Origin: Eupeodes corollae
Lineage: Eukaryota > Arthropoda > Insecta > Diptera > Syrphidae
Length of the DNA stretch: 64,000 bases
Direction: 5' to 3'
NCBI RefSeq assembly: GCF_945859685.1
Contig: NC_079149.1
Coordinates: 126,506,065-126,570,064 of the forward strand
In this document: positions 44,080 through 55,469 of the stretch, one piece after another
Layout of the letters: every line of letters starts with the position of its first letter
Numbering within the stretch: position 1 is the stretch's first letter
Position numbers and translations under genes: made by a program
The notes under the pieces: model-generated
The model's input: the letters and a program-made list of their open reading frames with translations, nothing else
Told to the model about the DNA's origin: nothing
Database searches by the model: none

Positions 44080-47000
44080 TTGAAGTTAAACAGATAAATA
44101 AATAATGTTTTCCTTAGTACTCCTGAAACACTGTGGAGAAGTCAGAACTAAAAAAAGGAAATTCGACTAACGTGATACACTTATAGGCCAAAAATTGCTA
44201 AACGTCAAATTAGTCTACTCCCAACAAACAGCCCCAATTATGTTTAGAAAGAGAAAACATGATATTTTTGTTTTACGCTTAAGGGTGTGTTTAGAGTATG
44301 TCGATTAGTCAGTTGAGCAAACAGAAATAAAAAAGATTTAAGCTTAGCGGGATGATAGTGAAAAGCATTTTTAATTTCTACACAAACTTTGAAGTTGGAG
44401 AGATAAATAATGAAGGTCTTTTTTATATGCTCTTAGATTATGCAATCTGTCAAAATTTGAAGTTGACACTTTTGTGTGCCTGTTTGGTAACTTGAATTTT
44501 AATGTCAAATTTCACAAATTTGCACCTGAATTTGTACTTTGTGGAGAAAAACTGAAGACAATCTGCGTAAGTAGCAAAGGCAATTCAAATTGAGAGTTGA
44601 AATGAAAAATGATATTCTTTAATACATCTGCGAAGGTAATCATTTGTTTTTGATCAGGAAACGAAAGCCACTCCTAATTTCCTTCGAATTAAAATATTCA
44701 CATCTTAATTAACATAAGGGCTATTCGTATACCTCCATAATTTAAGTTCCAGATTTCTTAAACAAAAAACCCTTTTTTTATGGAATAAATCACTTTAGTT
44801 TAGTTATTTAGTATTGTAGAGTATTTATTTTGTGGTAGGTTAAACTATTTAACATATTATATTTTCATATTGAATTATTCATAGTGCCTACCAGCCTGCC
44901 TGCTTACTCGTAGCTATCCACGCGATTAGCAAAGACACAATCATAAACTCCAGACAAAATATTCAGATTATTAAATTAAGATAATCCCACAAAGGTCATG
45001 GGAAAGCGAGTTAAATAAAACTGAAAATTTTCTTCTATATCATAATCCGGTTCTTAAATCAAAAAGACAAAAATAATAAATATCATTCTTAAAAATTTTA
45101 CCTGAAGTTCTCTTAACATGATTTTCTTTTGTTTTTGTTTTTAAATCTCTTAACTTTTTTTTTCTACATTTAAAATTAAGTTTGTTTTGTTTTTCTAGTA
45201 ATTAATGGCTTACTTTGAATTGATTTATGTTAAATAATAACGAAATGAATTCTCAAAGCTCACAGCTCATTGGTAATATAAAATAATTGCTGATTGGGAT
45301 CAACTTGAATAATTAATTTTTGCTGTTTTTTTTCTGTTGTTGTGTTAATTTGAATCAACAAGTGTGACTGCTAAGTGGCAGCAGGGCATAAGACTAGACG
45401 CCATATTAAAATCCATTTGACGTTTTGCAATTTCATGAAATCTGTCTCTTTCTGTCAAAACGGTTAATTTTAATCTTATGGATCTTTCATTAACATTTTT
45501 GTCTTATTTTCTTTGTTTGCTCATTTGGAAATAAATTCCAATTTAAAAATGGAAATCCAAAATTTTGTAAGTGACCAAAATTTACAAAAAAAAGTAAAAC
45601 TAGTAATCTTTCAAAAGGCCTTTTAAGGGGCCCCCTCTTGAGTTGTGTGATTATTTATCGATCAGACCCGATTAAATGCACATTTTTTATTCCTTCTCTT
45701 TTTCTCCTCAACAGAAAAAAAAACATTTATTTGACTATGATTATAATCAAGAAGAAGAAAACGTCAAATACATTTTTTTTGAAATTTTATAAGTGGGCGA
45801 TTCTTTATTCACCCCAATCTGAAATGCATAAATGTTTATAGCAAGTTGTGTACCTAGAGATAGCATTTTCTTGCCTTCTTCTTTTTCTTTAAGAATAATT
45901 TATTTATCTGTGGTATTTTTGAATTCGAGTGTTATTTATTTAGTTTCGATATTTATTTTTTTTTTCAAGCGATAACAAAATATATATAGATTACATCGTA
46001 CAAATTTATTTATTTTGAAATTAGAATTGGGAATTCCATTCCAATGCGAAGGGATTAGGTATAAAAAAGTCTAAAAATATTTATATTTTTTTTCTTGTTT
46101 GGTAAATAAATAAGAAGTACTTCAGAGTGCTTCTGAAGATAAAACTAATAAATTTGTGGGAATCATAAGATAAGACTTTCAAGAAGATTGGAAGAGTTCA
46201 TTTTGAGGAAGGGATGATGTTTAGGGAGTGTAAGGAACTTGAAACTTTAAATCCGTAACGCTCATAATTTCAATGAGAAGTTTCAAGACGTTCTGTCAAA
46301 ATCTTAATTTCAATATGAACTTTAAACTCATGTCTATTTTTCTCTTAAAACGTCAAAATTGTCAGTTTGGTGAACTGACATTAGTCATTTTAATGTATAC
46401 AAAATAAACTCAAATTTTCTTGTATTTTTCAATTCTCCACATCGTTGTGTCAGTTCTTCCAAGTGTCAACTGTCAAAATTGACAGTAACAACGTTTTTGA
46501 AGGGGAAGTTTATGCCAGCCATTTGGGTGTCAAAATTATATCTAGTTCTGAACAAATTATGGACTGGATGACATGAAGCTCTAGGCTTCAAGTAATATTT
46601 TAGATAAAATGTCAAAATCAAGCTTGTTAAAATCATCTGTCAGCTTTTAAAATTTCATTTTCATTAGCCATATTTTTTCTTAGTTTACTCGTTAAGAAAA
46701 ATGTTTTCAAGTCAAAGTTCATGATCATGATTGTGAAATTGAAAATTAGAGTGTTATGGGTTCTAAAATGGAAAAGTAAATACTGAAATTTTAGACCTTC
46801 CAATTGGCTAGCTGTCATAAAGAGTTATATGAGTTTTGGTGACACTTTGATGATGATCACTTTTAAATTTTAAAGGACTGGATAGGTGACGGACGAGTTG
46901 GATAGCTAAATTGAGGTAACTGTCAAAAAATGAAATCATCTTTCAGCTGTTCACAAAAGGCAAACTAAAATTTAGATGTACAGGTTTCAAATAATTACAA

Positions 47001-49475
47001 TAATTTACTGAATTGTTTTACCACAAAATTATAAACAATTTAAATCAATCAGACTATCTCAATATTGTAGAATAAGCTAATCTGTCAGATAACCACGGGT
47101 AAGTTCATTAATGTAAAAATGCAGCAGTAATGCAAGATTTGCGTTTATAAATGTAAGTACACTGCATTACTGTAACTCTGTTCAAAAAAACTGTCTGACA
47201 GCTGAAATGCGATCAAAACTGCAATCATTTTAGTTCTGTTGCCGTTCTGCAGAAAAATGTCAGAACAAGATGAGTACGAAAAATAATTGAATTTTTGGCA
47301 AAAAATAAAATGATTTGTTATTAATAAGTTGAAATATAATATTTATACTTCATAGAAATGATTGAATGAATGAATTTGTTCCTTTAAAAGCATTTAAAAT
47401 AAGTCCTAATAAAACATTTTTATTGGACATTTTGAATGAATTTTGTTAAGATACTAAAAAACCAAAACCCGCGTAACTCAAAGAAAAAACTTAATTATTT
47501 CTGTCATACTTTTTTATAGGCGCCTAATTTGATGACATTTATGAACTGGGTTTTTATATTGTATATCTGCTACATTCTTGCAGTATTTTTTCTGTTCATA
47601 AACGCATTGCATGATTTTTATCGGTATGGCTTGTGCATTTTTGAACTAAGCCCACATATACCACAAATTCTTCGTTGGTTTTGGATTTAATTGTTGAAAA
47701 CCAGCTGTTTTGGATCAGCTGTTCTCTAACACTTTAAAGTCGTAATAAAAGGAACGCATCCAATTTGTGGAACATTCATTGAAACTTGACATTCAGTTTT
47801 AATTTCCATCGTTTGACAATTTATCTATACATATATTCAGTACTAAAATGCGGTTGAACGTACCCAACGATAAATTAAACGTCAAATTCTTTAAATACAA
47901 TAAAACTAAGTTTTGCTACGACACCCTAAAAGTTATTTTTGAATTTTCATGATAAGAAGTCTATTATCTCCCCTCGCATATTTTCTTTTTAATAATAATT
48001 TAGGTCAAACGAGCTCCCCATTCCAAATAATTTCCATGTCACTTATCTGTCTTTGACAAATATTTATATAAATAATTTAAGCTAATGAAATTGATCGATA
48101 AATTATGGAGGATATAAATATTTGAACTGCATGCCAATATGTGGAATTTAATCAAAGTTCATTCGAATTCTTTTTGTAAAGCTTTTTATTTAGATAAGGT
48201 ATGATAAAATTAGATATACCTTTTCCTTTCAAATCCATAAAAAATGATAACTTTGTAGTTCATTCATACATTCCTTAAAAATGAGATAGGAATGGACATA
48301 AATTTACAGGAAATGTAACTTTATTTCGAACAGAAATTGATTTATTTTATTCTATATCGATTTTCTATACGATTTTTTCGAACTCGAATCCGATTTATTG
48401 TCTGTCATATTTAATGTCAAATGTTTTTATAGCAAGACGATTATAGTTTGATTTGTTAGAAATCTAGGTTCAAACTTCTTAGAAAGAATATACAAATTAA
48501 AATAAAAGAGGTATACAAAAACACACCTTCTTTGATTTGAATCAAAATATGTATAGATAATTAAGTAGTTTTCTAATCAATGATTATTAATAATAAAAAT
48601 CACTTTATTATTTTTTTCTATAATTCCTTTGTTTATTTTTTTTTTAATTTTATTCCCAAAAATCATAATTCAAGCTCAATAATTCCAGACTTCGTTTATT
48701 TTTTCATTTATATTTACATTTAAAAACCTTTCTATTAACTTTACTATAAAAATTCAAATGTTTTGCTAATTTTCGCAATATTAAGAAGTTATTCATTTAT
48801 TCATTCATTATAAATTCAGATAGAAATCATATGAAAATAGAAAAAAAGAAAAAGTGAGAAGAAATTTGTATCTTGTCTATGTTTTTACCTAGTTCTGTCT
48901 TTGTAACATAGTAAATGCTTTAAACTTGATTTTCGGTGTATTGCTTCTTCTTTAACGGTTTATCTCGCACAACGGCATCTGACTCATGAATGAAAGTTAA
49001 CAATATTTTCTTCTTATAGACCAAAAGAAAGAGATTGTTTTTTTTCATAAACATAGAATAACATCTTCAATTCTTCTTCGAACTATAAAACATCGAAAAA
49101 AGTGTGTATAGAATTCTTCTTCTAGCATCATGCAAAACTGGTAAGTAAGTGCTCCATATTCTTTGACAATGAAAACAAATGTGTTAAATTGCAATTCTAT
49201 GTCTGAAGAGTTCTGACAGTTCAAAGTAAGTCACAGTTCACAGATTTTTTAATCGTTTTTTTTTTTTGACATGACCATGACTTTTCAAACTTGACAGCGA
49301 AACTAATTACTCTTGTAGGTCATCATTTAAAATGAATAGTTCACCAGTTTAAGCACCGTCTACACTTTTCTGGCAATTTCAAAAAACAACAACTTTGTAC
49401 CTATCACGGTTGGGAGAGTACGATTTCGAGTACCAATATGATTTATAAATAAATTATAAGTAAGTAGACTTAGGT
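44080..49475. other. Intron segment, no gene seen
   Basis: AT-rich with very frequent TGTCAAA/TTTGACA words. CAGTAATGCA (47125) and TGCATTACTG (47163) form a 10-bp stem, and similar words recur near 47570-47610, so a degenerate MITE of about 0.5 kb is possible there. No protein-coding evidence. Confidence 0.45.
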
Positions 49476-49481
49476 ACTTAC

Positions 49482-49715
49482 AATTTGTGTTAATTCCGTA
49501 ATTGGTTTATTATGATGATTTGTTGGCGGTGGTGAGGGAGATGATGATGATGACGATGTTGAATTTGTGAGTTTATTATTCCTTGGGGGTGTTGGCGGTG
49601 GCACCGGGCTCACCTGGTTTAAATTTGTGCCGCTGCAATCTTTCGAATTGCGATTTGGCGAGAGACGTGAGGGAAAACTAAGAGTTTTGGTCCACTGTGC
49701 AAGACTTCGAACCAT
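49482..49715 (-). CDS. Traf4: Traf4 exon 1 (N terminus, no RING)
   Basis: ATG at 49715 in strong context (CAAAATGG) opens 78 codons: MVRSLAQWTKTLSFPSRLSP, then a Ser/Pro-rich stretch (VPPPTPPRN, SSSSSSPSPPP) to ITELTQI at the donor GTAAGTACC. Its phase-0 end fits exon 2 exactly, giving 476 residues in all, close to my recollection of about 486 for Drosophila Traf4. Vertebrate TRAF4 has a RING finger at this point; here there is none, as I recall for fly Traf4. The link across 22.7 kb is inferred from phase, strand, protein length and splice sites. Confidence 0.75.
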
Positions 49716-49962
49716 TTTGTAACTATTTAAGTTTGTCACTTGGATACAAAATATTTATTTTTTTCTTTTATTCAAAATTCAGTTTCACTTTTCAAAAAAA
49801 AAAACTTCACTTGAGTCGTTTCTAATTGGTATCTTTTTCGAAACACAAGTTCACTTAAATTTAATTTTGTTTGTGAAATAAATTTTATCACGATCGTGTT
49901 TCACAATATGAAATAAAAACAATGAATTCCGAACGATTGGTAGGTAAGTATATCTAGAGACA

Positions 49963-49996
49963 CAACCAACTTAAATGACTGACGAAAAGCAACTGA
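49963..49996 (-). promoter_or_regulatory. Candidate Inr + DPE core promoter of Traf4
   Basis: On the minus strand TCAGTT (49996-49991) fits the fly initiator. Taking its A (49994) as +1, positions +28 to +32 read GGTTG, a match to the DPE consensus RGWYV at the required spacing. This would give a leader of about 279 nt before the Traf4 ATG. Both motifs are short, so chance is possible. Confidence 0.4.
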
Positions 49997-49999
49997 TTT

Positions 50000-51090
50000 C
50001 TAAACCTAACAGAAGTCCAAGTCAAGTCTCGCTCTCGAGTACGAAAGTCTGTTCGTTGTATTTTTGCTGGCAGTGTACTGTTGCGGTAGCGGTGGTGGTG
50101 GTGGCGCAAGAACGGCTGCAAAGTCTGTTGATTGAATGAGTTTGAAAGAAGAATTGAAATTGAAACCAAGTGACAGAGACAGACGCCCACTGCAGATGAC
50201 AGAATTATGATAGGAAAGAGGGAGAAAAGCCAATTTTTATCATTTTTCTTCTTTCGTCTATTCGTTCAATTTTGAAAGTCGATATATTTCAACTTCTTGT
50301 AAATACGAGGAAGCAAGCTGCAGAATGCAGGCTGCAATTTGCTCTGCACACATAATTCCTCTTCTTCTTCTTTGTTTTATTTTTCTACCGTTGTTGGTTG
50401 TTCGTATTTTTGGTGTTGGAGTTAATTGAAATGTGTGATATTTCTTCATACTCACCTCTCTATCATAAACCAAGCAAAGGAAAGAGAGGGAGAGCTGAAC
50501 AAAATTGGCAGATGTGCAGCATTTTTAACACACAAAGCAAGAAGAAGAAGGACAAAAATGCATGCAATTGGCTTTGGATTTCCTTTTCTCTTGTTTCTTT
50601 TTCATGTAAGCCTGCAGTTGGATTTTTTTTTTATTATTACTCTTTTGCTTTTAACTATTTGTCCGTTCGAAACCATCCACCCTCTTCTTATTTAGATTGT
50701 TATGATTATGATTGTGAGTTATTGTTGTTGTTTTGTGTTTGAAATTTACTTCCCCTTTTCTTTTGTTGATCAGTCGCTTATTGTTTTTTTTTTGCTGTTA
50801 CTGTTCGATTTGATATCGGTATCGGTTTTTCTTTTTTGATGTCGTGTGCGTTATAGCAAAATTAAAAAAATAACAGCAGCTTCAACTTTGTTGCGGGTGA
50901 ATTGTTTTGTTCCCCGTTCGTTCTCTTTTATGCAGACCTACCGTCACCTTAAGGTAAGACCGTTCAGATGGTGAAATTAGCATAAATAGGTAATGACATA
51001 TTTGTTTGACAAAATTATGGTCAGATAAGAAACCGATTGGTGCAATCGGGGGATAAAAGTGCGGAGGCTCAATCAAAATATGCAATAGGA
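50000..51090. other. Upstream region of Traf4
   Basis: 50000-50230 is GC-richer on the Traf4 strand (CGCCACCACCACCACCGCTA) and could be 5' UTR if transcription starts further upstream. Beyond it, AT-rich DNA without recognised genes. Confidence 0.45.
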
Positions 51091-51097
51091 AGTATGT

Positions 51098-51200
51098 ACA
51101 TTATTCCTAGAATGGGTGTCCCGAAAGAATTTGAATTTGCTTCCATTTACTGAATTGACTGTTAACAGTTAATACAGAAAAAAATTGACAGCTGTCAGTT
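51098..51200. repeat. Short interspersed repeat, copy 1
   Basis: From about ATTATTCCTAGAATGGGTGT through CCCGAAAGAATTTGAATTTG to TTGACAGCTGTCAGT. It matches the 119-bp insert inside the LINE at 54838-54956 in the same orientation. No coding content. Confidence 0.75.
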
Positions 51201-51344
51201 CAAACTGTGGTCGATAAAGCTTCAAGATTTTTGAAATATCTTGTTTGTTTGGCAAAAGTGGTGATCAGTTAGACTCTTTTAAGGTGGCTAATTTTAAGGT
51301 GATACAATTTGAATTTATTCTTTTCTCATTCATTTAAAAAAGGG

Positions 51345-51415
51345 AGACTTGGATGCCAGCCACACTGAAAACTTTCCATCCGTGCCCGTCAGTCGATTTT
51401 TATAAAAGTCTAACA
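51345..51415. repeat. Inverted repeat arm A
   Basis: CTTGGATGCCAGCCACACTG and the following GAAAACTTTCCATC and CCCGTCAGTCGATTTTTATA are found inverted, with several changes, at 52785-52840 (AAATCGACAAACGGGATGAA, then AGTTATCAGTGTGG, GCATCC). It lies outside the 51648 arm and so does not nest simply with it. Confidence 0.6.
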
Positions 51416-53194
51416 AAATATAAACTACAATATTTTGTGTAGGATCAAAACGTCAAAGTCAATTTGTTCTTGTTCATTGTTCTCATAATGCTTGAATTAC
51501 GTGTTTCGTAAAAAAGTTGTCAGTTAAATTTTCTAAAAAATTAACAAAAAGTAAGCAACAATATTTTACATGTGATGACATAAGTTCGATTTTAATAATT
51601 GTTTTTGTTTTCGACATTTTTAATCGAAAACCAATTTTTAACTTTACATAGGAAGTTATTGTAATGGATCCGATTTGTCAAATTGAAAATTTTGACATTT
51701 CTTGACGTTTCAAAGTCCCTAGAGTTGAAATAAAAGATTTTTAGAAAGATTTCTGTGCGTGCGTGTGTACGTACGTTCGCGACGTTTTTTTCGTTGTCCA
51801 TAGCTCAAGAACCAGAAGAGATATCGACTTCAAACAAATTTTGCTATACAGATAAAAAGGCAGAAAGATGCAGAAAGGGCTCTCAAGAAAATTGCGTGGG
51901 TGAAAAAAAGGTGAAAATTTTGGTTAACCCTTAATATCTTACGAACCAAACATACTAGAGACTTGAATTAAATTGTATATAATATATTGTAACGTGATAT
52001 CAAAGAAGTATATTAACGGTTTTTTTTTATAAATCAAAAAAACTAAAAAAAAAATATGTGACCTCGAAAATTTTACGACTTAAATATGATTTCATCTTCA
52101 AAACAATTTTGTGCAACAAAGAATAATGTTTTTGACATCTGATTAAATTTTGAGAAAAATCGAATTGACAGCTTTTTTTTATAAAAAATAAAAATCTAAA
52201 AAAACATTACTCAAAGTTGGTAAAAATTGAATATCGATTCAAATATCTTTTCAAAACCTTGAAAATTAGGCTTCAAACTTATTTTATTTTATAAGAAATA
52301 TTGTTTTCAACATTTCGAAAAATTTTGAGAAAAATCGAATTGACAGTTTTTTGACAAAAAATAAAAAAAACAACAAAAAAATTAATAAAAGTTGGTAAAG
52401 TTGGTCCAGCTAATTTTATTTTACAAGTAATATTGTTTTCAATATTGGGAAACAATTTGAAAAAAATTGAATTGACAGCTTTTCTACAAAAAATAAAAAC
52501 ATAAACAAAACATTTATAAAATATTGTCTTCAAACTCTTTTTATTTCACAGAAAATATTGTTTTCGATATTCAGTAGTTTTTTAAATTAAAATCCAACAG
52601 TCCGGTTTTTTTATAAGAAAATAAAATCTACAAAAAGTATTAAAAAAATAATTTGGTAAAAATTGATATTCGGTTCTTGATATCTCTCAAATTAATTTCA
52701 TTCACCCAATTTGTAAAAATTTAATAAATGCTACTTTTTGAACCCAACATGAAAACCTTCAAAATTTTAGGCAAGACAAATCGACAAACGGGATGAAAAG
52801 TTATCAGTGTGGTTCGCATCCCAGACTCTTTTTATCAATTTTGTCTAACAACTTTTAACGATTTTTCTAAACAAATTATTTTTCGTTAACAACAAAATTT
52901 GCTGCTAACGTCATTTGAACAGAGCATCTGTTTTTGCAAATTTTGACAGTATTTTGTGTAAATTCTTATTTTTATACGGAAAACTTTGACATTTGGATAT
53001 TTTTCAAAATTTAAGTAAATATTAAGAACAATAATTTTTAGATGAAGTCTTTGATCTTGATCAAATTGATTGATCTTTAATTTTTGACAATTCGTTGCAT
53101 AAACTGACATCTCTCTACAAATATTTCATAACGATTCTAATGACATTGGAACACCGAGAAATGTCAAAATTATCAATTGCACCAATCGGATCGA

Positions 53195-53209
53195 TTACAA
53201 TAACTTCCT
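53195..53209. repeat. LINE target-site duplication, left copy
   Basis: TTACAATAACTTCCT is repeated exactly at 55442-55456. It is followed here by TTTTTT, the minus-strand element's poly-A tail. Confidence 0.8.
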
Positions 53210-53499
53210 TTTTTTGGCACATAGGGGGCCTAACTTTATATATTGGCTTAAGATTAAATTTAAATATGTGGTGTTCTAAAAAAAAATTCGGTTGACTTGG
53301 TTTTCCACGGGGTGTTCCTCGGGGTGTTCCTTCCTGGTTGTCATTAGTTGGATTTGTTGATTAGTTAGAGGGTTGTTAGCATGTTTAGCCACGTTGGTGG
53401 GCTGACACGAGGTCAGCGTAGAATGCAACGGCATCTTCGTTGTTGTCTTGGATTATGTTATCATCCATAATGTCCATGACGCTGAGCTACCTGGGCTCT

Positions 53500-55319
53500 G
53501 GCAATCGCTGTTGAGTTGTCATCCTTCTTATTAGTTGGTTCGGGTGGCTTGATGAGTTACCTACTTGTTTTTTAGCCAAGAGTAGTAGGTAGTTGTCCAA
53601 TGTATTTATTCTCGCTTCAGAATATTTTCTGTCATTTTTGAAGTGTTTTTGATGCTCCCTCTCAAAGACAAGCTCAGTTCAGATTCTTAGGATCTTTCTT
53701 TTAATGGCCGTTTTGGAGATGGTGTACCAAACGGGAAAGCTGTATTCAATGACTGGTCTTAGCAGTTGTTTGTACATCAGGATCTTGGTCTGTTGACTTA
53801 GTCCATTGTTCTTCTTCATTAATGGATGGACACGATGAAAGGCCCAGCTGGCATTTCCTATAAGAACTTTCTGGGCATGCGGGTTAAACTTTAACAGCTC
53901 GTGGAAATAAACTCCGAGGTACTGGACAGTCCTCTTGGCTAAAAGTGACGATCCATCTGGGAGTTTAAACTTTAAGTTTCTGCATATTGTCGCTTTTTGA
54001 GAACCACTACGGACGACAGTTGACGGCCTTCTGAAGCAGATGAGTTCCGACTTTGCTGCGTTGATTTTAATACCCCATTTATGGTAGAAATCAAAGAGAC
54101 GGTGAATGTGAGCTTCTACTTTCTTCACGGCTATATGTGGTGACATTGAGGAGCAGTAGGTCAAACAATCATCGGCGTATAAAAGGTTCTTGCAGTTGAC
54201 GGGGGTAGGTTGATCAGATGCCAGGATGCTGTATAGAAACGGGCCGAGCTTCGATCCTTCGGCAACTCCAGCCCTGATAATCTTCATTGACGATGAGCAT
54301 TCCTCCAACTGTACATACAATTTTATGGAAGAGAGAAAAGAAAAGCCCAGCATGTAAAGTTAATGGATGAGGCCTTCAATCCAAACGCTATCAAATACTT
54401 TCTCAACGTCCAGAAGGCATCCAAAGGTGTCACGATGGCTATTAAGAGCTGAGGTGATGTCGTGTTGAAACTTCATTAAAGGATGCAGCGTCGAGTGATT
54501 TTCCCGAAAACCAAACTGCATGTCAGGAATTATTCTTTTTTAACAGCAGAATTTTTCAGTTTCCTTAATATAAGTTCCTCAAGGAGTTTGCTGATGTTGC
54601 TCAGGAGAAATACGGGTCTGCAGTTAGAAATGTACTTCCAATCTACTTTCTTGGGAATTGCCACGATCTTAGCAGTTTTTTATTTTTGGGGAAAATAGTC
54701 GTTGTTGAAGAAGATTGTCAGGAAAACAAACACTGCTTGCGGGAGCCCCTTCAGGATGAAGTTTGAAACCTCATACGGCCCTGTTGACTTCTTTGGTTTG
54801 CAGTGGTCTATCGTTTTACTCCAATCCAAATACATATGTAATATGAAGTGAATTTTTCTTACAAGAAGTGTCCCGAAAGACTTGAATTTGCTTCTGTTTA
54901 CTGAGTAGACTGTCGGTAACCCTAAATAAAGAAAAAATTGACAGCTGTCAGTAAACACATATTTCCTCTGTAGTGCTCAAGTATGGGTTGTCCATTGGGT
55001 TAGTTTCATTGAACACACTTCTTTCTGAATTGGGAGTCAGAGCTTGTTGGATGGACTCTTCCATTTCGTTGGGGGTAAAGTTGCATTCGAAGTGATTGGC
55101 AAAGACTTCCACTTTGTCAACCAACGATGTAATCTCAGTGATGTTGTCCATCATGACCTCCGGTAGTAGTTTATTTCTTCCTATGAAGGCATCTGGTACG
55201 GGTTTTATTTCTCGCAATCTCCTCTTGAGAGGTTTGTCATTGTGGTGTTGAATAGAGTTCCGGAAAATGATGTTAACGCATTCGAGTTCGTTTTTTACTG
55301 TCTGGTATTCCCGATTCAC
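53500..55319 (-). pseudogene. LINE reverse transcriptase, broken
   Basis: Read on the minus strand: the linker before RT (VEVFANHFECNFTPNEMEES, PYLSTTEEI) ends at the 119-bp insert, then KKSTGPYEVSNFILKGLPQA. AKIVAIPKKVDWKYISNCRP and LLSNISKLLEELILRKLKNS follow, then a frameshift near 54528, QFGFRENHSTLHPLMKFQHD, LDVEKVFDSVWIEGLIH with a stop at about 54360. GVAEGSKLGPFLYSI, LLYADDCLTYCSS (catalytic Asp pair near 54170) and WGIKINAAKSELICF come next. After another in-frame stop near 53680 the frame runs on (TELVFEREHQKHFKNDRKYS). Clearly dead. Confidence 0.88.
54838..54956. repeat. 119-bp insert in the LINE (short interspersed repeat, copy 2)
   Basis: Interrupts the LINE frame between STTEEI and the STGP region. 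ACATAT occurs at both sides (54832-54837, 54957-54962), a possible 6-bp target duplication. Contents match 51098-51200: GTGTCCCGAAAGACTTGAAT and AAAATTGACAGCTGTCAGT. Confidence 0.7.
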
Positions 55320-55441
55320 TGTGTTGAGTTCTCTCTAGTGAATTCTCTGTAGCCTTTTCCTCAACCTTTGTCGGTGCGAATATAACTTTTGTACAAATTC
55401 TAGAAGATGTTGGTACCTATCTGTGGCTGTCATGGGCACCT

Positions 55442-55456
55442 TTACAATAACTTCCT
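55442..55456. repeat. LINE target-site duplication, right copy
   Basis: TTACAATAACTTCCT, identical to 53195-53209. It overlaps a perfect 18-bp palindrome AACTTCCTATAGGAAGTT at 55449-55466. Confidence 0.8.
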
Positions 55457-55469
55457 ATAGGAAGTTAAA

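Larger units (their letters stand above)
26737..49481 (-). other. Traf4 intron 1, 22.7 kb
   Basis: Spans from the donor GTAAGTACC at 49481 to the acceptor TTTTAG at 26737, both phase 0. It contains four clusters of a tRNA-Lys primer-binding-site-like motif, a tandem array, a MITE and GC-richer patches that may be enhancers or alternative promoters. No nested protein gene was recognised. Confidence 0.8.
53210..55441 (-). mobile_element. 5'-truncated LINE (non-LTR retrotransposon)
   Basis: A 2.2-kb minus-strand insertion bounded by a 15-bp target duplication, with a short poly-A tail (TTTTTT on +) at its low-coordinate end. It holds the RT part of the second LINE reading frame but no endonuclease, so its 5' end was lost. 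Domain order and motifs suggest a Jockey-like clade. It is itself interrupted by the 119-bp insert at 54838. Confidence 0.85.
51648..55458. mobile_element. Outer inverted-repeat element, split by a LINE
   Basis: The left end ATAGGAAGTTATTGTAATGG, continuing ATCCGATTTGTCAAATTG to 51701, is matched in inverted orientation by 53158-53209 (GAAATGTCAAAATTATCAAT ... CGATTACAATAACTTCCT), with its final AT found at 55457-55458 on the far side of the LINE. Without the LINE the element is about 1.56 kb. The interior has degenerate ~170-bp repeats (GAAAAATCGAATTGACAG followed by AAAAAATAAAAA, about 52150-52500) and no coding frame. Superfamily unknown. Confidence 0.65.

Noticed and set aside
49954..50233. 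Two overlapping open frames upstream of Traf4
   Set aside because: They overlap each other in different frames and lie in the expected 5' UTR/promoter region. The CACCACCACC repeat explains their length.
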